A stretch of DNA of 64,000 nt from Thermocatellispora tengchongensis (GCF_014202315.1 NZ_JACHGN010000001.1:271757-335756), one strand, 5' to 3'; positions 14,069 through 22,453 are shown, counted from the stretch's first letter. Numbers and translations are program-made. Notes: generated by a model from the letters alone, not told the origin.

Positions 14069-16158
14069 TGTCGGAGACACCACAGCCCGCCGAGGAGCCC
14101 CCGGCCGAGGGGGGCCGCGCCGAGTCCGCACCGGAGGAGGCGAAGGAGCAGGACCCGGACGCGAACGATCCATCGGGCGAGAGCGACGAACCCGACAAGA
14201 GGGCGCTCGGCCAGACGGCCAGCGTCATCAACAACTTCTTCGCGGAGGTGGACGCCGCGCACTCGGTCTTCGGGGTCGGCGCGGCGCGGGCCACCCGCTC
14301 GATGACCGGCGCGCTCGCCCCGGCCGAGATCGAGCGGACCCTCGACCGCTTCGTGCCGCCCTCCGGGTTCGAGGAGACCGTACGGACGCTGCGCGAGCGA
14401 CGCGTGGTCGTGCTCGTCGGCCCGGCGGAGAGCGGCAAGTGGACCAGCTCGGTCGCGCTGCTGGACCGGGTGAAGTCGGCGAGAGAGAAGATCGTGATCC
14501 TGTCTCCCGCCCGTGCCCTGGACGACCTGGCCACGAAGGCGACGTTCCGGAAGGGCCGGGGCCACGTGATCCACGGCTGGATCGCGGAGGACGGCCCGCC
14601 CGCGCTGCAGCGCTTCGAGTTCGACCGGCTTCGCGCCCGGCTGGAGGAGGCCGACGCGCACCTGGTGATCACGCTCAACCGCGAGACCGCGCGGCCGGGC
14701 CTGGAGGGGTACCACGTGCCGTGGCAGCCCCCGGACCCGCTACGGCTGTTCGACGCCCACATCGGCGGGCCGGTGCTCGCGGAGGAGATCACCGAGGTAC
14801 GGCGGCAGGCGGCCGAGCTGCGCTCACCGCGGCTCGTCGCGGACCTCGCCCGTGAGATCGCCTCCGGGAGGCGCGCGCCCGCCGACCTGCTCGCCGAGCT
14901 GTCCGGTGGCGAGGTCGCCGCCTGGTTCGGTGCGGGGCCGCAGCCCGCCGACGTGCTGACGGTGGCGGCGCTGGCGTTCGCCCACGGCGTGCCCGAGCGC
15001 GTCTTCGAACGGCTGGTCGCCGACCTGAAGAACACGGTGGAGGAGGTCCGGCTGCGCGGCCGGGAACCCGGGACGCGGCCCGAGGACCACGACCTGCCGC
15101 AGTCGCGGGCGCAGTGGGGCAACGGCCACAAGCTCATCACCGTCGAACGGTCGTCCTCGGCGACGGCGTTCGGCGAGCGCCGGGTCGTCTTCCGCTGCAC
15201 CCGGTATCGGGAGCAGGTCATCCGCGAGCTGGTCGATCGGTACGGCTACGAGCTGTGGGAACCGCTGCGGCTGTGGACCCGCGAGCTGGCCGGCCTGGAG
15301 GACGTACGCGTGCCGGCGGTGGCCGGGCTGGCCCTGCTGGCGGCCGTGCACCCGCAGGAGGTCAGGGAGTCCTTCCTGGAACCGTGGGCGGGCGGGCTGT
15401 GGCCGGAGCGGCTCAGCGCCTCCATGCTGCTGTCGATGATGTGCGCGGACGACGCGCTCGCGCCCATCGCCCTCGGCACCGCGCTTAGCTGGGTCATGGA
15501 CGCCGGGCAGCCGAAGGCCATGACCGCGGCGCTGGCGTTCGCCGGGGGCCTGTCCATCCGCTACCCGGCGGACAGCGTGGACTGGCTGTGGTTCCTGTCG
15601 CTGCGCGCGCTGCGCGTCCGTACCGTGGCGCGGCTCTCCCTGACCCTGCTGTTGCAGGGCGCCGCGGAGCGGGACGGCGGCGCCCTGCCCGCGCTGCGGC
15701 TGCTCGCCCGGCACGTGGACGAGGACCTGCGCGGCCGGCTCGACCCCGGCAAGGCGCGCGACGCGCTCGCGGCCGTGCTCGCCGTGCTGGAGTGCGAGCG
15801 GCTGGAGACCGAGGACGATCCGCTGGCCGCGTGGCTGCTGCTGTCGGTCCCGGGCAGCGCGGCCCCGCTCGGCCTGCTGTGGGCCTGGGCGCTGCGCAAC
15901 GCCTACCACCGGGGCCGTGCCATCCGGGCGCTCCGCCGTACGCTGCGCGCCCTCGAAGGCAAGGACGGCGCGCTCGCGGCGGCCACCGCGCTCGGCGAGT
16001 CCGTCTGGTCGGAAGTGCCGGACGGCGTGGCGGCCCTGATCAAGCGGGCGATCGAGCACGCCGAGCCCGCGTACGAGGACCGGGAGGCGTCCCGGCGGAC
16101 CCGGGAGCTCGTCCTGGCCATGCTGCACGCGGGCAGCGGCCGGGCGCCCCACCGATAG
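14068..16158 (+). CDS. STAND-like P-loop protein with N-terminal shared (amyloid-like) motif
   Basis: A 696-residue protein. Residues 1-48 are acidic, Pro/Glu-rich and probably disordered. Residues 54-70 ('INNFFAEVDAAHSVFGV') repeat the motif that ends the preceding cyclase-fold protein. A P-loop-like segment 'VVLVGPAESGKW' (GPAESGKW at 118-125) resembles Walker A, but the Ser/Thr after Lys is Trp. The remaining ~450 residues are helical, rich in Leu/Ala, and may form repeats or a superhelix. This fits a STAND/NLR-type sensor of phage or stress that recruits its effector through the shared motif. Nucleotide binding is doubtful given the altered P-loop. It shares one base with the upstream gene. 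Confidence 0.6.
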   Translation: MSETPQPAEEPPAEGGRAESAPEEAKEQDPDANDPSGESDEPDKRALGQTASVINNFFAEVDAAHSVFGVGAARATRSMTGALAPAEIERTLDRFVPPSGFEETVRTLRERRVVVLVGPAESGKWTSSVALLDRVKSAREKIVILSPARALDDLATKATFRKGRGHVIHGWIAEDGPPALQRFEFDRLRARLEEADAHLVITLNRETARPGLEGYHVPWQPPDPLRLFDAHIGGPVLAEEITEVRRQAAELRSPRLVADLAREIASGRRAPADLLAELSGGEVAAWFGAGPQPADVLTVAALAFAHGVPERVFERLVADLKNTVEEVRLRGREPGTRPEDHDLPQSRAQWGNGHKLITVERSSSATAFGERRVVFRCTRYREQVIRELVDRYGYELWEPLRLWTRELAGLEDVRVPAVAGLALLAAVHPQEVRESFLEPWAGGLWPERLSASMLLSMMCADDALAPIALGTALSWVMDAGQPKAMTAALAFAGGLSIRYPADSVDWLWFLSLRALRVRTVARLSLTLLLQGAAERDGGALPALRLLARHVDEDLRGRLDPGKARDALAAVLAVLECERLETEDDPLAAWLLLSVPGSAAPLGLLWAWALRNAYHRGRAIRALRRTLRALEGKDGALAAATALGESVWSEVPDGVAALIKRAIEHAEPAYEDREASRRTRELVLAMLHAGSGRAPHR

Positions 16159-16192
16159 CGACGAGAACGACAAGGTGGAGGCATCGACGACG

Positions 16193-17224
16193 ATGACCAG
16201 TACATATCCGATCATCGACGAACGGCCGCTGCGGGCGGCCCGTCGTCATTTCGGGCTGTTCGCCCGCAGAGACGTGAGTGAGCTGCCCGAGACGCCCGCG
16301 GGCGCCGTGCTGGTGTTCGAGGTGAACGGCGGCTACAAGGCGTTCACCGAGCGGCGGCACCTGAAGGGCTCCGAGGAGGCCGTCGTCGAGGCGGTCTCGG
16401 TGGCCGTTGTAGACGTGCGCGGCCGTACCGTGCCGGTCGAGGTGCGGATCCCGTCCCGTGACCTCGGCTACCGCTTCGTGGTCCGGGCCACCTTCCGGTG
16501 CCGGGTGACCCACCCTGAGACGGTCGTGGCCGAGCACGTGCGCGACGTGAGCGTCATGCTCGCCGACCATCTGCGGCGGGATGTCACGCTGATGCGGCTC
16601 GGCATGAACCGCCCGATCGAGGAGACGCATGCGCTCAGCTTGGACGTGGCGACGCGGGTGCAGGCGTACCTGGAGTACTGCCCGCCGGAGATCGACGGCG
16701 TGGAGGTGGCGCTCACCAACGTGGAACTGCTGCTGCCGAACGACGTGGTGGTGCATGGCCAGGGCCTCAAGAAGCTGCAATGGGAGGGGGAGACGAAGGA
16801 ACTGCTGTGGGCCATCGAGAACAAGGACGTGGCCCGCATCGAGGCGATCTTCAAGCGGGGCGTGGACGCGGTCACCGCGCTCGGCGTCAGCCGCGACCAG
16901 GTTCTCATGACCGACGCCATCAGCGTCAGCCGAGAGGCCGAGGAACAGCGGATGAGGTACCTGTCCGAGCTGATCGGGAAGCTTCCCGAAGGCGCCCTCG
17001 ACTTCCTGCCCGTGGACACCTACAAGCTCATCAACCGGATGCTGAAGTCGGTGGCCGGCGTCGAGGCGTTCGTCGAGTCCGGGCAGGTCGAGTCCGGGCA
17101 GGTCGGGTCCGGGCAGGTCGGGTCCGGGCAGCAGGACGAGCGGCGCGTGCTCGGCGGGGGCAGGCACGCGCGGGGCGACGACGACGGGCCGCGGCCCATC
17201 GGGCTGGAGGACCTCGATGACTGA
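16193..17224 (+). CDS. SPFH/band-7-like protein
   Basis: About 343 residues. The central part ('VPVEVRIPSRDLGYRFVVRA' then 'TFRCRVTHPETVVAEHVRDV') has the strand pattern of SPFH/band-7 domains, which assemble into membrane-associated rings; no clear N-terminal membrane anchor is visible. A helical region (~195-270) follows, then four VESGQ/VGSGQ repeats (15-bp DNA units at 17072-17131). ATG 16193 is chosen with GGAGG at 16177-16181; GTG at 16175 is an alternative. It overlaps the next gene by 8 bp. Inferred role: a scaffold linking the STAND system to the membrane protein that follows. The SPFH assignment is tentative. Confidence 0.5.
   Translation: MTSTYPIIDERPLRAARRHFGLFARRDVSELPETPAGAVLVFEVNGGYKAFTERRHLKGSEEAVVEAVSVAVVDVRGRTVPVEVRIPSRDLGYRFVVRATFRCRVTHPETVVAEHVRDVSVMLADHLRRDVTLMRLGMNRPIEETHALSLDVATRVQAYLEYCPPEIDGVEVALTNVELLLPNDVVVHGQGLKKLQWEGETKELLWAIENKDVARIEAIFKRGVDAVTALGVSRDQVLMTDAISVSREAEEQRMRYLSELIGKLPEGALDFLPVDTYKLINRMLKSVAGVEAFVESGQVESGQVGSGQVGSGQQDERRVLGGGRHARGDDDGPRPIGLEDLDD
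17072..17131 (+). repeat. Four tandem 15-bp units within the SPFH-like gene
   Basis: GTCG(A/G)GTCCGGGCAG repeated four times, giving VESGQ,VESGQ,VGSGQ,VGSGQ. In-frame expansion in the C-terminal linker. Confidence 0.85.
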
Positions 17225-18545
17225 GGCGCCCCCATCGGCACGGGGCCGGCGGCTGGACCTCGGCCGCCGGCTGCGTGTGCTCGCCGGGGTGGACGAGCGG
17301 GTCCTGGACCAGGTACCGCTGGAGCGGACTCGGTACACCGGCCTCGGCGGCGTGGTCCTCGGCACGGCGGTGATGGCCGGAATGTCCATGTGGTTCGCGC
17401 TCAGCCAGGTGCTCGGCGGCGCGAACGTGCTGATGGTCGTGCCGGTGGTCATCTGGGCGCTGATCGTGCTCAACCTCGACCGGTGGCTCGTCTCCACGGT
17501 CGCCGGCATGTGGCAGCGGCGGCTGCTCATGCTGGTGCCGCGGCTGCTCGTGGCCGTACTGCTGGGGTCGATCCTGGCCGAGCCCCTCGTGCTGCGGGTG
17601 TTCGACACGGCGATCGTCCAGCACGTCAAGGACGGGCGGCAGGACGCGCGGGACCGGCTGCGGGCCCGGCTGGTCGAGTGCAACCCGCAGCCGCCCGCGA
17701 CGCCCGCCCGCGCCGACTGCGGCGGTGACAGCAGGCTCCTCGCGACCACCCCCGAGGCGATGGTCGCCGAGATGGCGCGGATGAAGCGGGACCTCGCCGC
17801 ACTGGACAAGCGGATCAAAACGGTGAACGAGCGGCACGAAAGGCTCGTGGACCAGGCGACCGACGAGTGCGCCGGCAGGGACGGGCGCGGGCTGAGCGGC
17901 AAGAGGGGGTACGGGCCGCTGTGCAAGCGGCTGCAGCAGCAGGCGAACCAGGTCCTGGCCACCAGTGGCGTCGAACAGGACAAGGCCAAGCGGGAGGAGC
18001 TGGAGGACCGGATCGCCGCGATGAACGGGACGCTCGCCGACCGGCAGGCCGGCTACCAGAAGGCGGTCCAGGACGCGATCGACAAGCGGGTGGCAGCGCT
18101 GCCCGATCCGGCTCAGCCGGTCGGCATGCTGGAGCGGATGCGCGCCCTGGACGAGCTGACCGGCGACGACGCCTACCTGGCGACCGGGAGCTGGCTGCTC
18201 CGGCTGTTCCTCATCATGATCGACTGCCTGCCGCTGCTGGTGAAGCTCATGGGCGGCACCACCGCGTACGACCGGATGGTCGCCGAGGAGAACCGCCGCC
18301 GCGAGGCCGTGCACGCCAAGCGGGTGAGCGACGAGGCCGACGACGAGATCGGCGAACTCGACCTGCTGGCGCACGCCAAGGCCGAGCGGCGCCGGATGCG
18401 CCGCCAGGAGATCGAGCTGGAGCGCAAGGCGGCCGACGTGGCGAACCGAGCCCGGCTGGAGGACATGATCAACAGGCGCACCAACGAACTGCGCCTGCGC
18501 GGCGTCCACGAGGGGAGCCGCAACGGCGCGTTCACACCGAACTGA
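17217..18545 (+). CDS. DUF4407 membrane protein
   Basis: A 442-residue integral membrane protein with the DUF4407 plan. N-terminal 'LAGVDERVLDQVPLERTRYTGL', three hydrophobic segments (~45-65, ~72-92, ~100-120), a long periplasmic or coiled-coil stretch with Lys/Glu/Asp-rich heptads and four cysteines (~150-300), a fourth membrane segment ('WLLRLFLIMIDCLPLLVKLM', ~323-342) and a charged coiled-coil tail. The DUF4407 function is unknown. As the last gene of the cyclase-STAND-SPFH operon, with an 8-bp overlap to its neighbour, it could be the membrane-acting component. Confidence 0.8.
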   Translation: MTEAPPSARGRRLDLGRRLRVLAGVDERVLDQVPLERTRYTGLGGVVLGTAVMAGMSMWFALSQVLGGANVLMVVPVVIWALIVLNLDRWLVSTVAGMWQRRLLMLVPRLLVAVLLGSILAEPLVLRVFDTAIVQHVKDGRQDARDRLRARLVECNPQPPATPARADCGGDSRLLATTPEAMVAEMARMKRDLAALDKRIKTVNERHERLVDQATDECAGRDGRGLSGKRGYGPLCKRLQQQANQVLATSGVEQDKAKREELEDRIAAMNGTLADRQAGYQKAVQDAIDKRVAALPDPAQPVGMLERMRALDELTGDDAYLATGSWLLRLFLIMIDCLPLLVKLMGGTTAYDRMVAEENRRREAVHAKRVSDEADDEIGELDLLAHAKAERRRMRRQEIELERKAADVANRARLEDMINRRTNELRLRGVHEGSRNGAFTPN

Positions 18546-18574
18546 CGCCGGTGGTGCACCGTGCCCGGGGCCAT

Positions 18575-18608
18575 GCCGGCGGTCCGCCGCGTGCGCGGCG
18601 CCGCCGGC
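18575..18608. terminator. GC stem-loop between convergent genes
   Basis: GCCGGCGG (18575-18582) pairs with CCGCCGGC (18601-18608), enclosing a further GC-rich helix. It lies between the DUF4407 gene and the convergent transporter gene. Confidence 0.5.
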
Positions 18609-18639
18609 GGTGGGCCTTGCCCGCTGTCCCGGGGCCCGG

Positions 18640-19689
18640 TCAGGTGAGCTGGACGAGTGCGGATCCGGCGATGAGCAGGGCCAGCCCGCCGAGGCGCGGG
18701 GCCGTGAGCGGGCGCCTCGGGAGCCGGAGCAGGCCCCGATGGTCTATGGCGGCGGAGGCCGCCTGCTGTCCGGTCACGGTGAGTGCGACGGTCGTCGCCG
18801 CGCCGATCGCGGGGATGAGCATGAACGTCGCGGTCACGTACGCGGCCGCGCAGGCGCCGCCGAGCCATCCCCACCACGGCATGCCGGCGAGCGGACGGAA
18901 CTGTGGCCTGGGGGTCCGATCGAGGGCCCGCAGGAGCAGCAGCACCGCGAGGCCGGCCAGTGTGGCCACGATGAAGCTGATCATGCCCACGGCCATCGGC
19001 TCCTGGATGTCGTCGCGCAGCCTGGCGTTCACCGCGCCCTGGACGGGCAGTACGGCGCCCGCGACGATGCCGAGCACGATCCAGCCGCTCTGAGCGAGAC
19101 CTCCGCCACGCTTGGCGGGGGCGGGGGCGGGGGCGGCGGTCACCGTGCGCACTGCCGTCGTGCTCGCCTTGGACGTCGCACGTGCGGGTGTCGCGGCTCC
19201 TGTCAGTGTCGCGGCCACGGCCGGTGGCGGTGCGGTCTGGCTGCGGATGATCACGGTGATGCCGGCCAGGACGGCCAGGGCGCCGAGGACGATGCCGATG
19301 CTGACCGGTTTGCGGGGGATGTCGAGCGCGCCGAACAGATCGAGCCCGAGTGAGGCGAGCATCTGACCGGTCACGAACAGTCCCACCGCCGCCAGGGCGC
19401 CGAGGCGTGGGAACAGCAGGATGCCGCTGGTGATGTAGAGCGGGCTGGCGAGCCCGCCGAGCAGGTGCCAGACGGGCACGCCGGGCAGCAGGCGTACCGC
19501 GCCGATCGCTCCCACGGCGAGGGCGAGCAGTGCCAGCAGGGTGGCCGCCACCGCGAGCTGCAGGGGCGCGGCGCCGTACGGCGTGCCGACGGCCCGGTTG
19601 AGCTGGAGGTTCGCCGCGGCCTGCACCGCCAGCAGGCAGCCGGCGAGCAGCGCCGAGGTGAGGAGCAGGAAGTGCATGGCAGCCCCCAT
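18640..19689 (-). CDS. DMT-superfamily YdcZ (DUF606) type transporter, tandem
   Basis: A 349-residue membrane protein made of two YdcZ/DUF606 halves of about 150 residues, each with roughly five hydrophobic segments. Each half starts with 'G..L..Q...N..L' ('GCLLAVQAAANLQLNRAVG' and 'GAVLPVQGAVNARLRDDIQ') and ends near 'VTGQ' ('LFVTGQMLASLGLDLFG', 'LTVTGQQAASAAIDHRG'). A Thr/Ala/Pro-rich linker joins them, suggesting gene duplication and fusion. ATG 19689 and ATG 19677 are both possible starts. It is divergent from a TetR regulator with paired operators between them, so this is probably a TetR-controlled exporter. The substrate is unknown. Confidence 0.82.
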   Translation of the reverse strand: MGAAMHFLLLTSALLAGCLLAVQAAANLQLNRAVGTPYGAAPLQLAVAATLLALLALAVGAIGAVRLLPGVPVWHLLGGLASPLYITSGILLFPRLGALAAVGLFVTGQMLASLGLDLFGALDIPRKPVSIGIVLGALAVLAGITVIIRSQTAPPPAVAATLTGAATPARATSKASTTAVRTVTAAPAPAPAKRGGGLAQSGWIVLGIVAGAVLPVQGAVNARLRDDIQEPMAVGMISFIVATLAGLAVLLLLRALDRTPRPQFRPLAGMPWWGWLGGACAAAYVTATFMLIPAIGAATTVALTVTGQQAASAAIDHRGLLRLPRRPLTAPRLGGLALLIAGSALVQLT

Positions 19690-19693
19690 CCAG

Positions 19694-19714
19694 AAGTGGT
19701 CACTGTGTCCACTT
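19694..19714. promoter_or_regulatory. TetR operator copy 1
   Basis: 21-bp dyad AAGTGG-N9-CCACTT; the middle is also near-symmetric (TCACTGTGT). It lies 5 bp from the transporter start codon. Confidence 0.7.
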
Positions 19715-19735
19715 ACATCCCCGAGCCTAGGACAT

Positions 19736-19756
19736 AAGCGGGCACAGTGTCCACTT
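19736..19756. promoter_or_regulatory. TetR operator copy 2
   Basis: 21-bp dyad AAGCGG-N9-CCACTT, the same motif as copy 1, centred exactly 42 bp away, about four helical turns. It lies 17 bp before the TetR start. Confidence 0.7.
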
Positions 19757-19773
19757 GCGGTAGGATGGGGGCC

Positions 19774-20445
19774 ATGAGCGATGGCGCTTCACCGCGGGCC
19801 GCGCGAGAGCTCCCTGTGTTCGAGCCCGGCTCTGCCGGGCGGTCCCTGCCCCAGGTCAAGCAGCCGCCGGTCAAGCAGCCGCCGGTCAAGGAGCGGGCGG
19901 ACGCGGCGCGCAACCGGGCCCGCGTGCTGGCCGCCGCCGAGCGGATCTTCGCCACGCGGGACGACCCTCGCGAGGTCACCATGGACGAGATCGCGCGTGC
20001 GGCGGGCGTAGGCCGGGCGACGCTCTACCGCCGCTTCCCCGACCCCGCGTCGATCGCCGTCGCCCTGCTCGACCAGCACGAGTTCGAGCTGCAGGAGCAG
20101 ATCCTGCGCGGGCCGCCGCCGCTCGGGCCCGGCGCGTCCCCCGGTGACCGGCTCGCCGCCTTCTACGCGGCGATGGCCGAGCTGCTGGAGCGCCATCTCC
20201 CCCTGGCGCTCGGCGCGGAGACCGGCAAGGCCAGGTTCGCCACCGGCGCGTACGGGTTCTGGCGGGCCCACGTCCGAGTGCTGCTGGCCGAGGCCGGCGC
20301 GCCCGACCCCGAGGCCGCGGTGGACGCCGCGCTCGCGCCGCTCTCCCCCGAGGTCTACGAGTACACCCGCCACACCCTCGGCCACTCGAAGGACCGGATC
20401 ACCGCCTCCCTGACCTGGCTCGCCCGCCGCCTCACCGGCGACTGA
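19774..20445 (+). CDS. TetR-family transcriptional regulator
   Basis: A 223-residue TetR repressor. A Pro/Lys linker with a short repeat ('VKQPPVKQPPVKE') precedes the helix-turn-helix ('VTMDEIARAAGVGRATLYRRF'); the C-terminal helical domain binds an unknown ligand. ATG 19774 is chosen because earlier in-frame starts would overlap the operator. It is divergent from the YdcZ-type transporter and flanked by the two 21-bp operators, so it likely controls both. Its 3' end overlaps the convergent lyase gene by 14 bp. Confidence 0.9.
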   Translation: MSDGASPRAARELPVFEPGSAGRSLPQVKQPPVKQPPVKERADAARNRARVLAAAERIFATRDDPREVTMDEIARAAGVGRATLYRRFPDPASIAVALLDQHEFELQEQILRGPPPLGPGASPGDRLAAFYAAMAELLERHLPLALGAETGKARFATGAYGFWRAHVRVLLAEAGAPDPEAAVDAALAPLSPEVYEYTRHTLGHSKDRITASLTWLARRLTGD

Positions 20446-22270
20446 CGATCTCGGTACGCGTGCCGCGGACGGCGCGCAGCAGCAGGTCGCCGTGGACGAG
20501 GCCGGTCATCTCGTGCAGGTCGCGAGTGAGGTTCCTGTCGTTCTCCAGTTCCGCGATCCTGGAGCGGATGACCGCGTGGATGCGCCGGGTCCCGTCGCCG
20601 AGGCGCGGGGGCGGCGCGCCGTCCCTGATCCCCCTGATCACCAGGTCCACGCCCTGGGCGCTCATGAGGTACTGCACGGCCAGGACCGTGTCCAGCCGTT
20701 CCTGGTTCGCCCGCAGGTTGCGCAGGGAGGCCATGGCCATGCTGTTGTGGTCCTCCTGGCCGTCCTTGGCGGGCCGGGACAGGGTCCCGGACGGGAACGC
20801 GCGGGCCTGCATCTCCGGGATCAGCGCCGTGGCGACGGTCTGGAGCTGGACCATGCCGGAGTTGAGCCCCACCGTGCCGCCGGCCAGGTTGGCGGGCAGC
20901 CCGTAGCTCCACCTGCTCGACAGCAGCCGCGCCGACAGTTCCTGCGACAACACCCCGGCATCGACGAGGCCGGCGTTGAGCGCGTCCAGGCCGTGGCCCA
21001 TGACCGCGCCGTCCCAGTTGCCGCCCATCACGAACTCCACCTCCCCGTCGCCGTCGCGGAACAGCAGGGGATTGGAGGTGGAGGCGTTCAGCTCCTTGCC
21101 GAGGATCTGCCGGGAGTGGTGCAGGTTCCGCCGCAGCGACGCCAGGATGTGCGGCGCGGCGCGTACGGACACCGCGTCCTGAATGCGGTGGGTGTCCTCC
21201 GGGTTGAACCGCCTGCGGGTGCGGTCGGTCATGAACTCGCTGCCCCGCAGCAGGGCCCGCAGCCGGGCGACGACCTGCTCCTGCTCCGGGATCGCGCGTT
21301 CGGCGTGGGTGCGCGCGTCCAGCGAGCCCGGCTCGGCCCGGATGGCCTCCATGAACAGGGCGAACGCCCCCTCGGCGTGGTCGGCCTGCGCCTCGGCCCG
21401 GTGCAGCGCCGCCAGGTACGCGGCGGCGACGACCGTGCTGCCGCTCATGATCGGCAGCGCCTCGCCCATCTCCAGCTCCAGCGGGACGATCCCCGCCTCC
21501 CGGAGGATCTCCCTGGCGGGGCCGACCCGGGGGGGCCGGCCCGGCCGCATCAGCCCGGCGCACGCGCCCTCGCCCCCGGTGGCCACCAGCCCGGCCACCG
21601 CCATCGGCTGCAGGTCACCCGACCCCAGCGAGCCGACCTGCGGCAACACCGGGGTGACTCCCTTGTTGACCAGCTCAAGCAGCTTCCTGGGCAGTTCCGG
21701 CCGGACGCCCATGTGCCCGCGGGCCATCTGGTTCGCCCGGATCACCAGCGCCAGCCGGGCGATGTTCCCGGGGAGGACGGGCTCGGTCGCCACCCCGTGC
21801 GAGGCGAGGATCCGCTTTTGGAACTCCCTGGACTCCTCCACGCCGATCGGCCTGTCCTTCAGCGGGCCGAGCGCCTGGTTCCACCCGTACACGCGGGGTG
21901 GCGGCGGATTCTGCCGGGTGATCAGCCGCACCGCGTCCTCGCGGAAGGCGCGCATCTTCCGCACGGCCTCCGGGGCGAGGCGCACCCGCAGGCGCGGCGT
22001 CGTGAGCACCTGGTACGCCTCTTCCACCGTGAGGCTGTCGCCGTCGAGGCGCAGCGAGACCACGGGGCCGTCGGCGGGCTGCGGCGGGTCGATCCGCAGG
22101 TCCCGGCAGTCGGCGATCGTCCTGTGACGGGCCGGGGCGGCCGGCTGCGGTGTGCCCGGATCGGCCGGAGCGGCCAGGGCGGGGGGCGCGCACCCGGCGA
22201 TCAGCGCCGCGCACCCGCCGGCGATGAGCCGTTTCGCCGGCGCGACACGCAGCAGTCCATATCCACGCAT
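20432..22270 (-). CDS. Exported aromatic amino acid (histidine/phenylalanine) ammonia-lyase family lipoprotein
   Basis: A 612-residue member of the MIO-dependent aromatic amino acid lyase family. Preserved features: Tyr128 in 'VYGWNQALG' (compare 'YGVNTGFG'), 'GSGDLQPMA' at the cofactor site, 'TSNPLLF', 'GGNWDGAVMG' and 'QEDHNSMA'. Two are unusual. The cofactor tripeptide normally Ala-Ser-Gly reads Gly216-Ser217-Gly218. The N-terminus carries a signal peptide with a lipobox ('LIAGC', Cys27), whereas family members are normally cytoplasmic. 'QDAVSVR' replaces the usual 'QDAYSLR'. It would act as a surface-anchored enzyme on an amino acid or related molecule. The reaction is uncertain. Confidence 0.8.
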   Translation of the reverse strand: MRGYGLLRVAPAKRLIAGGCAALIAGCAPPALAAPADPGTPQPAAPARHRTIADCRDLRIDPPQPADGPVVSLRLDGDSLTVEEAYQVLTTPRLRVRLAPEAVRKMRAFREDAVRLITRQNPPPPRVYGWNQALGPLKDRPIGVEESREFQKRILASHGVATEPVLPGNIARLALVIRANQMARGHMGVRPELPRKLLELVNKGVTPVLPQVGSLGSGDLQPMAVAGLVATGGEGACAGLMRPGRPPRVGPAREILREAGIVPLELEMGEALPIMSGSTVVAAAYLAALHRAEAQADHAEGAFALFMEAIRAEPGSLDARTHAERAIPEQEQVVARLRALLRGSEFMTDRTRRRFNPEDTHRIQDAVSVRAAPHILASLRRNLHHSRQILGKELNASTSNPLLFRDGDGEVEFVMGGNWDGAVMGHGLDALNAGLVDAGVLSQELSARLLSSRWSYGLPANLAGGTVGLNSGMVQLQTVATALIPEMQARAFPSGTLSRPAKDGQEDHNSMAMASLRNLRANQERLDTVLAVQYLMSAQGVDLVIRGIRDGAPPPRLGDGTRRIHAVIRSRIAELENDRNLTRDLHEMTGLVHGDLLLRAVRGTRTEIVSRR

Positions 22271-22378
22271 GCGGAATCCTCTGAAGATCGTTACCTCGCG
22301 GTTTGCGGGCTGGTCATACCCCTGCGCAGGTCAGCGCCGTGGTCCGCGGCGGTAAACGACTTCCCCCGTCCCGAGGCG

Positions 22379-22394
22379 TAGTTCCCGGGAACTA
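22379..22394. promoter_or_regulatory. Perfect 16-bp palindrome before the metal/two-component operon
   Basis: TAGTTCCCGGGAACTA, an exact 16-bp palindrome in the divergent gap between the lyase gene and the operon starting at 22454, 60 bp before its start. A probable binding site for a dimeric regulator, perhaps the NarL-type regulator at the end of the operon. Confidence 0.6.
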
Positions 22395-22453
22395 GGCGGG
22401 TCAGTGCCCGCGCGTGATGTGGCGGGCGCCGTCCGGTTCCTACGCTCTCGGAC

